The position numbers and the translations under genes were made by a program. Below the pieces are notes generated by a model. It was not told the origin of the DNA and did no database searches. It worked only from the letters and a program-made list of their open reading frames with translations. Below, one piece after another: positions 9,902 through 17,411 of a DNA stretch of 64,000 nt. Source of the stretch: Paractinoplanes lichenicola (GTDB lineage: Bacteria > Actinomycetota > Actinomycetes > Mycobacteriales > Micromonosporaceae); contig NZ_JAENHO010000009.1 of assembly GCF_016785085.1 (NCBI RefSeq), positions 186,001 through 250,000 of the forward strand, in the 5' to 3' direction. The stretch's first letter is position 1, and every line of letters begins with the position of its first letter.

Positions 9902-10756
9902 ATGTCTGGACTGGGGTCACCTCGTGGACCTGAGTTCCACTCGCCCGACTGGGCCACCGCGCCCGATCCGCACCACCATTCGGCACCGGTGCATGCTGCA
10001 TCCCGCGGCAAGCGCCTGCCGGCGGCAGCATTGGCCGCTCTCGCTGTCGTCGGTCTCTCGGCCGGCACCGGCGGGGTGGCCGGATATGTGGCCGGCCGCG
10101 ACTCCCAGGAGCCTGCGACCGCCGCGCCGCTCCCTCAGGGCAACGTCCCGGCCGACCTGGTCGGCGCGGCGGCCCGGGTGCTCCCCGGCGTCGTCTCGGT
10201 CCAGGTCCGTACGGGCCAGGGCGGCGCCTCCGGCTCCGGCTTCGTCTTCGACACCCGCGGCCATATCGTCACCAACAACCACGTCGTAGCGGCCGGCCGC
10301 GGCGGCACCGTCTCCATCGTCGGCCAGGACGGGCAGCGCCGCGAGGCCGAGATCGTCGGCACCGACCCGAGCAGCGACATCGCTGTGCTGAGAGTCACTC
10401 AGGGCACCGCGCCCACCCCGCTGGCCCTGGCCGACCCCAGCGGGACCCGGGTCGGGGAGTCGGTCCTGGCCGTCGGCTCGCCGCTGGGACTGAGCGGAAC
10501 CGTGACCGCGGGCATCATCAGCGCGCTGGACCGGCCCGTACGGCTGGGGGGTCAGACGCGGCAGACGGCGGTGCAGACGGATGCCTCGATCAACCCCGGC
10601 AATTCGGGCGGACCGCTGGTGAACGCCCGAGGCGAGGTGGTCGGGGTCAATACGGCCATCGCGACCCTCGAGGGCGGCGGTTCGATCGGAATCGGCTTCG
10701 CGGTTCCCATCGAGCGGGCCCGCCAGGTGGCCGACTCGCTCATCGCGCGGGGATAG
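9902..10756 (+). CDS. Membrane-anchored S1C trypsin-like protease (HtrA-like, no PDZ)
   Basis: A 284-residue protease with a short cytoplasmic N-terminus, one membrane helix (about 40-62) and an extracytoplasmic trypsin-like domain. The catalytic triad is His127 (TNNHVV), Asp159 (SSDIAVLRV) and Ser235 (NPGNSGGPL). The chain ends just after the protease domain, so the C-terminal PDZ domain of classic DegP/HtrA is absent. Start ATG has AAGGGAA upstream. Followed within 10 bp by an OmpR-type two-component system, suggesting an envelope-stress unit. Confidence 0.9.
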   Translation: MSGLGSPRGPEFHSPDWATAPDPHHHSAPVHAASRGKRLPAAALAALAVVGLSAGTGGVAGYVAGRDSQEPATAAPLPQGNVPADLVGAAARVLPGVVSVQVRTGQGGASGSGFVFDTRGHIVTNNHVVAAGRGGTVSIVGQDGQRREAEIVGTDPSSDIAVLRVTQGTAPTPLALADPSGTRVGESVLAVGSPLGLSGTVTAGIISALDRPVRLGGQTRQTAVQTDASINPGNSGGPLVNARGEVVGVNTAIATLEGGGSIGIGFAVPIERARQVADSLIARG

Positions 10757-10763
10757 TTGACCG

Positions 10764-11441
10764 ATGCGGTTGCTGGTGGTGGAGGACGAAGAGGATCTGG
10801 CGGAGGGCCTGCGCGTCGGGCTCGCCCGCAGCGGATACGCGGTCGACGTGGCGCTCGACGCCGCCCAGGCCTATGACCGGCTGACCGTCAACGAGTACGA
10901 CCTGATGCTGCTCGACGTGAACCTGCCCGACGGCGACGGGTTCACGCTGTGCCGCTCGCTGCGCTCGGGCGAGATGGAGCTGCCCGGCGACGGCGACCTG
11001 CGGGTGCTCATGCTGACCGCCCGCGGCGGGCTCGACGACCGGGTCCGCGGGCTGGACGGCGGCGCCGACGACTACCTTGTCAAGCCGTTCCATCTGGCCG
11101 AACTGCAGGCCCGAGTACGGGCTCTGCTGCGCCGCGACACCGGGGGCGGGTCGGCCCGGCTCACCGTGGGTGACATCGTGCTCGACTCGGCACGACACCA
11201 GGTGACCGTGGCCGGCCGGCCGCTGGCGCTGACCCCCAAGGAGTTCGGGGTGCTGGAATACCTGATGACCCGCCCGGGGCATGTGGTCTCCAGCGAGGAG
11301 CTGCTCGAGCACGTGTGGGACGCCAACGCCGACCCGTTCACCCAGACCGTCCGGGTCACCGTCGGCACGCTGCGGCGCAAGCTGGGCGAGGGCTCGATCG
11401 AGACGGTTGTCGGCCGGGGCTACCGGCTGCGGGAGGGATAA
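10764..11441 (+). CDS. OmpR-family response regulator
   Basis: A 225-residue regulator with receiver domain (Asp51 phosphoacceptor in LLDVNLPDGDG, Lys107 in DYLVKPF) and a winged-helix DNA-binding domain (about 130-223, TPKEFGVLEYLMTRPG and VRVTVGTLRRKLGEG). It lies 8 bp after the HtrA-like gene and 3 bp before its kinase. The receiver has a short insert (GEMELPGDGDLR) before the threonine strand. Target genes probably include the neighbouring protease. Confidence 0.93.
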   Translation: MRLLVVEDEEDLAEGLRVGLARSGYAVDVALDAAQAYDRLTVNEYDLMLLDVNLPDGDGFTLCRSLRSGEMELPGDGDLRVLMLTARGGLDDRVRGLDGGADDYLVKPFHLAELQARVRALLRRDTGGGSARLTVGDIVLDSARHQVTVAGRPLALTPKEFGVLEYLMTRPGHVVSSEELLEHVWDANADPFTQTVRVTVGTLRRKLGEGSIETVVGRGYRLREG

Positions 11442-11444
11442 GTC

Positions 11445-12641
11445 GTGAAGCGCCCTGAGGTGTTCCGGTCGATCCGGTTCCGGCTCACCGTCATCTATTC
11501 GACGGTGCTTTTCGCGCTGGCCGGCCTGACCCTCGGGGTGGTCTACCTCGCGGTCGCGCAGAGCACGTCACCCCGCCCGGTGACGGAGCGTATCGCGAAG
11601 GTCTACAACACGAACCGCGAGTATCTCGGCACCACCACGGTCGCCGAGGTCAGCGAGATCGAGGAAGCGGTCAACTACAACACGCTGACCAGCCTGCGGC
11701 GGTGGTCGTTCATCGGGCTGGGCGGGCTGTTCGTGGCCAGCCTGGGCATCGGCTGGGTGCTCTCCGGGCGGGCGCTGCGGCCGGTCGGCGCGATCACCCG
11801 GACGGCCCGCGAGATCCAGGCCACCGACCTGTCGCGGCGGATCCGGCTCAACGGGCCGCCCGACGAACTGCGCGACCTGGCCGACACGATCGACTCGATG
11901 CTCGACCGGCTGGACCACGCGTTCCAGGCCCAGCGGCAGCTCATCGACGACGCCTCGCACGAGCTGCGCAGCCCGCTGGCGATCATCCGGACCAACCTGG
12001 ACGCCTCGCTGACCGCGGCCGATGCTACGCCCGAGGAGCGTACGCGGGCTGTTGCGGTGGTTGATCGGGCCACGACCCGGATGTCCCGGCTGGTCGAGGA
12101 TCTGCTGGCCACCGCGCGGCGCGACGCCAACGCCACGGCCGACGCCGACGTCGACCTGTCGGTGGTCGCGCGGGAGGCGGGCGAGGAGTCGTTCGTCACC
12201 GACCGGCCGCTGCATCTGCGCTACGAGACGGCGGCCGGGCTGCGCCTGATCGGCGACGCCGACGCGCTGCGCCGGGCGGTGGGCAACCTGCTGTCCAACG
12301 CCGTACGGCTGGCGCCTTCGCATTCGACGGTGACCGTGGCGACCGGTCAGGCGGGGTCGTGGCTGTGGCTGGCCGTGGCCGATGAGGGGCCCGGCATCGC
12401 CCCGGCCGATCTGCCGCGGGTCTTCGATCGCTTCTGGCGGGGGGAGAACACCGAAGTTCCCGGCGTACGCAGGGAGCGCCGCACCGGGCTCGGGCTGGCG
12501 ATCGTGCGGCAGATCGTCGAGTCGCACGGGGGACGGGTAGTCGCGTTCTCACCGCCGGGCAGCGGCAGCACCTTCGTGTTGTGGCTGCCCGCGGCCGACC
12601 GTACGGACGAGGAACAGCCGCCGGGTGGCAGCCCGCTCTAG
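11445..12641 (+). CDS. Sensor histidine kinase (HAMP-HisKA-HATPase)
   Basis: A 398-residue sensor with helices at about 13-35 and 87-108 enclosing a small extracytoplasmic loop, HAMP domain, HisKA with His172 (DDASHELRSPL), and HATPase boxes NLLSNAV, DEGPGI and GLGLAIV. Partner of the regulator 3 bp upstream. Start is GTG 11445. Its stop codon overlaps that of the convergent PaaX gene in the sequence CTAG. Confidence 0.93.
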   Translation: MKRPEVFRSIRFRLTVIYSTVLFALAGLTLGVVYLAVAQSTSPRPVTERIAKVYNTNREYLGTTTVAEVSEIEEAVNYNTLTSLRRWSFIGLGGLFVASLGIGWVLSGRALRPVGAITRTAREIQATDLSRRIRLNGPPDELRDLADTIDSMLDRLDHAFQAQRQLIDDASHELRSPLAIIRTNLDASLTAADATPEERTRAVAVVDRATTRMSRLVEDLLATARRDANATADADVDLSVVAREAGEESFVTDRPLHLRYETAAGLRLIGDADALRRAVGNLLSNAVRLAPSHSTVTVATGQAGSWLWLAVADEGPGIAPADLPRVFDRFWRGENTEVPGVRRERRTGLGLAIVRQIVESHGGRVVAFSPPGSGSTFVLWLPAADRTDEEQPPGGSPL

Positions 12642-13405
12642 ATCGTTTCCAGGCTTGTCTCGGCTTTACCCACCTGGCGCTCCAGTTCGCGGAAGAGTTG
12701 CTGGGCTTTCTTCGCCGGCCAGTCGGGCGGCAGGTGCTCGACCGGCAGGCGAGGGTCGCGGCGGATGGCCTCGAGCCACTCGGCGGTCAGCGTGAGCCGG
12801 ATGGCGAGGGGGTCGCTCAGCGGGGCCGGGCCGTCCCAGCGCGCCAGGAACGCCTCGTAGCGGGCGGCCAGCGCGCCCAGGTCGTACGCGTCCCGGATCA
12901 TGGCGTCGACGTCTGTGAGCGATCCTGCGCGAGCATGGAAGACGCGCGCATGAGCGTCCAGTCCGAGCGACGACACGATCTGCTGCGCGTCCACGACGCC
13001 GGGCGCGATCCACAAGCCGCCTTGGATCGGGCCGAAGCCTGCCCACGCCAGTTGTGAGCGCAGGTCGTGCCGCTGGCGCTGCCACGACTCGGGCAGCGAG
13101 AAGCTGAGCAGCGTCCATGTGCCGTCCCAGCGGTCGTTGACCGCGCCCGTCTCCCAGATGCGCGTCCGGCCGTCGCGCAGGATCGCCGTCGAGCGCTCGG
13201 TCAGTCCGAAATACACGCGCCGGCCCTGCTTGGTGCGGCGCAGCAGGTCGCGGCCGGCCATCCGGGTCAGGGTCGAGCGGGTCGCGTGCTCCGAGATGCC
13301 CAGGCGGGCGCACACGTCGATCACGCTGCCCGAGAAGACGCTGACGTCCCGGTCGAGCACGAAGTCGCCGAAGAGCATCAGCAGCAGCGTCTGCGGTTGC
13401 ACCAT
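12638..13405 (-). CDS. PaaX family transcriptional repressor
   Basis: A 255-residue PaaX-type repressor: N-terminal winged helix (SGSVIDVCARLGISEHATRS, TLTRMAGRDLLRR), central domain and C-terminal PaaX domain. Family members repress catabolic operons for aromatic acids and are released by a CoA-thioester. I chose ATG 13405 because a -10 TAACAT (13413-13418 on the other strand) would place the transcript start at this codon; ATG 13441 or 13423 would put the operator inside the gene. Divergent from the ABC transporter and catabolic operon it most likely controls. Confidence 0.85.
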   Translation of the reverse strand: MVQPQTLLLMLFGDFVLDRDVSVFSGSVIDVCARLGISEHATRSTLTRMAGRDLLRRTKQGRRVYFGLTERSTAILRDGRTRIWETGAVNDRWDGTWTLLSFSLPESWQRQRHDLRSQLAWAGFGPIQGGLWIAPGVVDAQQIVSSLGLDAHARVFHARAGSLTDVDAMIRDAYDLGALAARYEAFLARWDGPAPLSDPLAIRLTLTAEWLEAIRRDPRLPVEHLPPDWPAKKAQQLFRELERQVGKAETSLETI

Positions 13406-13412
13406 ACGGAAG

Positions 13413-13456
13413 ATGTTAGGCATTTTCTTGACGGCAGTCATAGACGCGCCTAACTT
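13413..13456. promoter_or_regulatory. Divergent promoters with symmetric GCCTAAC operator half-sites
   Basis: On the + strand TTGACG (13428-13433), 17 bp, TAACTT (13451-13456) fits a sigma-70-type promoter for the transporter operon. On the - strand ATGACT, 17 bp, TAACAT fits one for paaX. Inverted half-sites GTTAGGC (13415-13421) and GCCTAAC (13448-13454), 33 bp apart centre to centre, each overlap one -10 box. A repressor bound to both would close both promoters. Confidence 0.65.
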
Positions 13457-13498
13457 CGGTCGTTGTGCCCCCAGCCTTGTCCGCTTTGGGAGGTACCC

Positions 13499-14677
13499 GT
13501 GCGTCTCTTCTTAGCCTCGTTCTCCGCCCTGCTTTTGGCCGCGGCGGGCTGCGGCTCGACCGGCTCGTCCTCCGGCGACGACCCGATCCGCGTCGGCCAG
13601 ATCGTGTCGCTCACCGGCAACTACTCGCCGCTCGGCACCGAGAACCAGAAGTCGGTCGCCCTTGCCGTCGAGCAGATCAACGCGGCCGGCGGCATCAACG
13701 GCCGCAAGATCGAGTTATCCGTACGCGATGACAAGAGCCTGCCCGACCAGGCGGTGCTCGCCTTCAACGAGCTCAAGGACGACTCCGACGCCGTCATCGG
13801 ATCACCGTTCTCCAACTCGGCGCTGGCTGTCGTCCCGCTCGTCGACCGCGAGGAGATCCCGTACATCTCGCTCACCCCCGCCGACGAGCAGGTCAAACCC
13901 GTCCACCCGTACGTCTTCGTCGTGCCCGCCCTGTCCGGCACGTACGCCGAGGCCGCCCTGCAGTACTTCCAGGCGAGCAAGCTGACCCGCGTCGCCGTCG
14001 CCTACGACACGAAGAGCAGCTATGCCACGGCCGGCTTCAAGGGATTAGAGGCCAAGGCCCAGACGTACGGCGTGACGCTGAACCCGATCGAGCAGTTCCA
14101 GACCACCGCGACCGAGTTCAGCGCCGTCTTCACGCACGTACGCGCATCCGACGCGCAAGCGCTCATGGTGTGGGGGACGGGCGCCCCCGCCGTGGCCCTG
14201 ACCAAGCAGTACGCCGCGAGCGGCCTCGACATCCCGCTGATGCTCACCGGTTCCCAGGCCAGCAAACTGTTCCTCGACCCGGCCGGCCCCGCCGCCGAGG
14301 GCGTGACGATCTCGAGCTCGATCGGCGTGGTCGGCACCGCCCTGCCCGACGGCGAACAAAAACGCGCAATCGAAGAACTGTCCACTGCGTTCACGGCCAA
14401 GTACGGCTACACCCCGCCGCAGTTCGCCCAGGACGGCTACAGCGGCGTCAAACTGCTGGCGGCCGCGGTGACCAAGGCCGGCAGCACCGACCGCGCCAAG
14501 GTCCGGGACGCGCTGGAGGGCCTGACGCTCACGACGCCCAACGGCACGTACAAGTACGCACCCGACAACCACAGCGGCCTGACCACCGACTTCATCTCCA
14601 TCAACACAGTGAAGTCCGGCAAACTCGAACCCACCCCCTACTCCCAGCAAAAACTCTCCACCCTGGGCGGCCGCTGA
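13499..14677 (+). CDS. livK: Branched-chain-type ABC transporter substrate-binding lipoprotein
   Basis: A 392-residue type-I periplasmic binding protein. It starts with a lipoprotein signal peptide ending in the lipobox AAAGC (Cys18), then IRVGQIVSLTGNYSPLG and the fold of the Leu/Ile/Val-binding family. GTG 13499 has GGGAGG 5 nt upstream. It contains three TTA leucine codons (one in the fifth codon), very rare in this GC-rich DNA and possibly a bldA-type control point. It likely feeds the LivGFHM genes downstream; the ligand is probably an aromatic or other organic acid rather than an amino acid, judging by the catabolic genes behind it. Confidence 0.9.
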   Translation: MRLFLASFSALLLAAAGCGSTGSSSGDDPIRVGQIVSLTGNYSPLGTENQKSVALAVEQINAAGGINGRKIELSVRDDKSLPDQAVLAFNELKDDSDAVIGSPFSNSALAVVPLVDREEIPYISLTPADEQVKPVHPYVFVVPALSGTYAEAALQYFQASKLTRVAVAYDTKSSYATAGFKGLEAKAQTYGVTLNPIEQFQTTATEFSAVFTHVRASDAQALMVWGTGAPAVALTKQYAASGLDIPLMLTGSQASKLFLDPAGPAAEGVTISSSIGVVGTALPDGEQKRAIEELSTAFTAKYGYTPPQFAQDGYSGVKLLAAAVTKAGSTDRAKVRDALEGLTLTTPNGTYKYAPDNHSGLTTDFISINTVKSGKLEPTPYSQQKLSTLGGR

Positions 14678-14754
14678 TGCCGACCACTCGCGCAGCCCCC
14701 GCGCCACCGCCCGCAAACGGCCGTGCCCCCTACCGCTTGCCTGCTACAACCGGC

Positions 14755-14808
14755 GCCAGCTACACCCCTCTCCTCTCGCCCGCCAGCTGCACCCCTCTCC
14801 TCTCGCCG
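14755..14808. repeat. Two tandem 27-bp units
   Basis: Units at 14755-14781 and 14782-14808 share CACCCCTCTCCTCTCGCC and differ at one or two positions. They lie in the gap between the binding-protein and ATPase genes. Confidence 0.8.
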
Positions 14809-14831
14809 TTGCTTAGTGCTGGTGGGCGTTG

Positions 14832-15608
14832 ATGGGTGCTTCGCTTGTGGTTTCGGGGGCGTCCAAGGCTTTCGGCGGGGTCTTTGCCGTGCGGGAGGTT
14901 GACCTCGTCGTCGAACCGGGGGAGTTGCGGGCGGTCATCGGACCCAACGGGGCCGGCAAGTCGACGTTGTTCGCCCTGATCGGCGGTCAGCGCGCGCCCG
15001 ACGCGGGGGCCGTGAGGCTCGACGGCGTGCGTATCGATCGGCTGCCCGCACACCGCCGCGCGCAGCTTGGGGTGAGTGTGGTCTTTCAGGCCGCGCGCAT
15101 CTTTCCGCGGATGACCGCGCTCGAGAACGTCATGGTCGGGGCGCACACCGCGACCCACGCCGGCTTCCTTGCGGCGGCGGTTCGGTGGCCCGCGCATTAT
15201 CGGTCGGAACGGCTGATCGTTTCGCGCGCACGGGAGGCGTTGGCACGCGTCGGCCTCGCGGACTGGTCGACGCGCCCGGCCGCATCGCTCCCGCTCGGAC
15301 AACAACGCGCACTCCAACTCGCCCGTGCCCTGTGCGCCGAGCCCCGGCTGCTGCTCCTGGACGAGCCGGCCTCCGGCCTGCGCGCGGCCGAGCGGGACGA
15401 GTTGGCCGCGCTGCTGGCCGACCTCCAGCAAGAGGGCCTGACCATGCTGCTCGTCGAACACGACGTCGGCTTCGTGATGCGGCTGGCCGACCGGGTGACC
15501 GTGCTCGACCTGGGCCGCGTCATCGCCGAGGGCACGCCGGCCGAGGTCCGCGCCGACCCGGCCGTCATCGCCGCCTATCTCGGCGACCGCCAAGGATCCG
15601 CAGCATGA
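14832..15608 (+). CDS. livG: ABC transporter ATP-binding protein, LivG type
   Basis: A 258-residue ATPase: Walker A GPNGAGKST (37-45), signature SLPLGQQRALQLARAL (variant of LSGGQ), Walker B LLLLDEPASGL and switch His in LVEHDVGFVM. The long insert after the Q-loop (GAHTATHAGFLAAAVRWP) is typical of LivG. Start ATG 14832 has GGTGGG upstream. The stop overlaps a possible small frame at 15605. Confidence 0.92.
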   Translation: MGASLVVSGASKAFGGVFAVREVDLVVEPGELRAVIGPNGAGKSTLFALIGGQRAPDAGAVRLDGVRIDRLPAHRRAQLGVSVVFQAARIFPRMTALENVMVGAHTATHAGFLAAAVRWPAHYRSERLIVSRAREALARVGLADWSTRPAASLPLGQQRALQLARALCAEPRLLLLDEPASGLRAAERDELAALLADLQQEGLTMLLVEHDVGFVMRLADRVTVLDLGRVIAEGTPAEVRADPAVIAAYLGDRQGSAA

Positions 15609-15673
15609 CCACACGCGGATTGCACGACTGTGCGCGAACGTGCAGAAAACCAGGCGGGCTGCGCAATGCGTGA
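15605..15673 (+). CDS. Possible 22-codon small ORF in the livG-livF spacer
   Basis: ATG 15605 overlaps the livG stop (ATGA), giving a 22-residue frame MTTRGLHDCARTCRKPGGLR plus two residues. No relatives are recognised. It may simply be spacer sequence that preserves coupling, so it is weakly supported. Confidence 0.2.
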   Translation: MTTRGLHDCARTCRKPGGLRNA

Positions 15674-15715
15674 CTTGAGCGAACGCGCACTGACCGGACG
15701 CTCGATGAGTGCGCG

Positions 15716-16396
15716 ATGAGCGGGCGCGCAGTGGTTGAGGTGTCGGGACTGACCGTTCGATACGGCGCGGCGACTGCACTTGATGGCGTCGACCTGTGGG
15801 TGGGCGAGGGTGAGATGGTCGCCCTGATCGGGGCCAACGGGGCAGGGAAGACGAGCCTGGTGAAGGCGCTGTCGGGGTTGGTGGACCGGTCGGCCGGCGA
15901 GGTGGTCGTTCGGGGACGGTTGGCTCAGGTGCCCGAGGGCCGGGAGATGTTCGCGGACCTGAGCGTCGACGACAACCTGCGTCTCGGCGGCTGGCGAAAC
16001 GGCCGTCGCGGACGGGACACAAGCGGGATCTACGAGCTGCTTCCGGAGTTGGGCGGTCTGCGGCGGCGGCTGGCGGGCACGCTTTCCGGCGGGCAGCAGC
16101 AGATGGTGGCAATCGGCCGTGCGTTGATGGCCCGGCCGGACGTGCTCGCCATCGACGAGCTGAGCCTCGGCCTGGCCCCGATGGTCATCGACACGTTGAT
16201 CGCGCATCTTCACGCACTTCACCGTGACCAAGGCCTGGCCGTGCTGCTGATCGAACAGAACGCGGCGCTCGCTTTCGACCTGTGCGACCGCGCGTATGTG
16301 CTCGAAGCCGGCCGCGTTGTGCTCACAGGCGAGACCGCCGAGCTGGCCCGCGATCCGCGCGTAGCGTCCGCCTATCTGGGCGGTGCGGTGCGATGA
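15716..16396 (+). CDS. livF: ABC transporter ATP-binding protein, LivF type
   Basis: A 226-residue ATPase: Walker A GANGAGKTS (39-47), LSGGQQQMVAIGRAL signature, Walker B LAIDELSLGLAP and switch LLIEQNAALAF, the usual LivF arrangement with 'ELSLGL'. ATG 15716 is the first start after an in-frame TGA. Spacer before it contains duplicated CGATGAG motifs. It pairs with LivG as the asymmetric ATPase dimer. Confidence 0.92.
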   Translation: MSGRAVVEVSGLTVRYGAATALDGVDLWVGEGEMVALIGANGAGKTSLVKALSGLVDRSAGEVVVRGRLAQVPEGREMFADLSVDDNLRLGGWRNGRRGRDTSGIYELLPELGGLRRRLAGTLSGGQQQMVAIGRALMARPDVLAIDELSLGLAPMVIDTLIAHLHALHRDQGLAVLLIEQNAALAFDLCDRAYVLEAGRVVLTGETAELARDPRVASAYLGGAVR

Positions 16397-16557
16397 GCGT
16401 TTACTGCGCGAAGGTGTTCGTTGCGGCCGGTGTATTCAGTCGCCGCGCGTTTGGATTCTCCGGCGGGGCGAACGCTTTCTGCGCGAGGTTGCTCGTTTCG
16501 GATGGCGGTTACTGTCGGGGTCTGGCGTTCGCGGGCGTGGGCGGGTGGTCGTGGTGA
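16393..16557 (+). CDS. Possible 54-codon small ORF coupling livF to livH
   Basis: ATG 16393 overlaps the livF stop (ATGA) and its TGA overlaps the livH GTG start (GTGA at 16554-16557), so the frame fills the spacer exactly. The product is small, Phe/Gly/Cys-containing and unrecognised. The DNA contains two imperfect copies of a CTGCGCGA-G-TG-TCGTT motif, so the frame may be a repeat-derived spacer rather than a gene. Confidence 0.35.
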   Translation: MSVYCAKVFVAAGVFSRRAFGFSGGANAFCARLLVSDGGYCRGLAFAGVGGWSW

Positions 16558-17411
16558 GCGATCTCGTTGCGTACGTGCTCACCGGGCTGGGGGTCGGGGC
16601 GGGGTACGCGCTGGTCGGTAGTGGGCTCGTGGCCATCTATCGGGTGACCGGGGTCGTCAACTTCGCGCAAGGGGCGTTCGCGGTGGTGGCGGCGATGCTT
16701 ACCTCGACGTTGCTCGGGGTGGGGCTGCCGCATGTGCTGTCCGAGGTCGCGTCGGTGATCGTGGCGGCGGGGGTCGGGTTGCTGGTCGGGGTGGTGGCGA
16801 TCGGGAAGCCGGGCACCGAGCCGGGGGCCGCGCTCATCATCACGCTCGGGTTGGGCGTGTTCGCGTACGCGGTCGAGATTGTGCTCTGGGGTGATCAGCC
16901 GCGGTCGTTCGCCGGGTTGCCGGGTGTGATTTCCGTAGGTGGGGCTCGGGTTCAAGCGCACTACCTGCTGATCCTGGGCGTCACGGTGCCGGTGTTCGCG
17001 GCCATGGCGGCCTTCTTCGCGCGCACCGACCTGGGCAAGGCGCTCACCGCGTGCGCGAGCAACCGTTACGCGGCGCGGGTGGTCGGCATCGACGTACGGG
17101 GGATGGGGTTGCTGGCCTTTGCTCTCGGAGGTGCGCTCGGTGGCCTGGCGGGAGTGCTGACCACGCCCGTGCAGCAGGTGACGTTCGACAGCGATGTGAC
17201 GCTGATCGTGAACGGGTTCGCGGCGGCTGTGCTCGGCGGGCTGACCCGGCCGTTCGTGGCGCTGGCGGGCGGTTTGCTGCTCGGAGTGGCGCAAACGCTC
17301 ATCGCGGGTTACGGCGGCGGCGCGTACCAGCTCGAGGTTGCGCTGCTGCTCATGCTCACCGTGATGATCGTGCAGGCGACCCGTGCGGGCGCTGTCCGGG
17401 AGGCCACATGA
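16554..17411 (+). CDS. livH: Branched-chain-type ABC permease, LivH type
   Basis: A 285-residue membrane permease with about eight helices. It has the LivH hallmarks GAGYALVGSGLVAIYRVTGVVNFAQGAFA near the N-terminus, the coupling-helix region around RVVGIDVRGMGLLAFALGGALGGLAGVL and a typical end. GTG 16554 is chosen because the hydrophobic domain begins there; upstream in-frame sequence belongs to the spacer. Confidence 0.9.
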   Translation: MSDLVAYVLTGLGVGAGYALVGSGLVAIYRVTGVVNFAQGAFAVVAAMLTSTLLGVGLPHVLSEVASVIVAAGVGLLVGVVAIGKPGTEPGAALIITLGLGVFAYAVEIVLWGDQPRSFAGLPGVISVGGARVQAHYLLILGVTVPVFAAMAAFFARTDLGKALTACASNRYAARVVGIDVRGMGLLAFALGGALGGLAGVLTTPVQQVTFDSDVTLIVNGFAAAVLGGLTRPFVALAGGLLLGVAQTLIAGYGGGAYQLEVALLLMLTVMIVQATRAGAVREAT

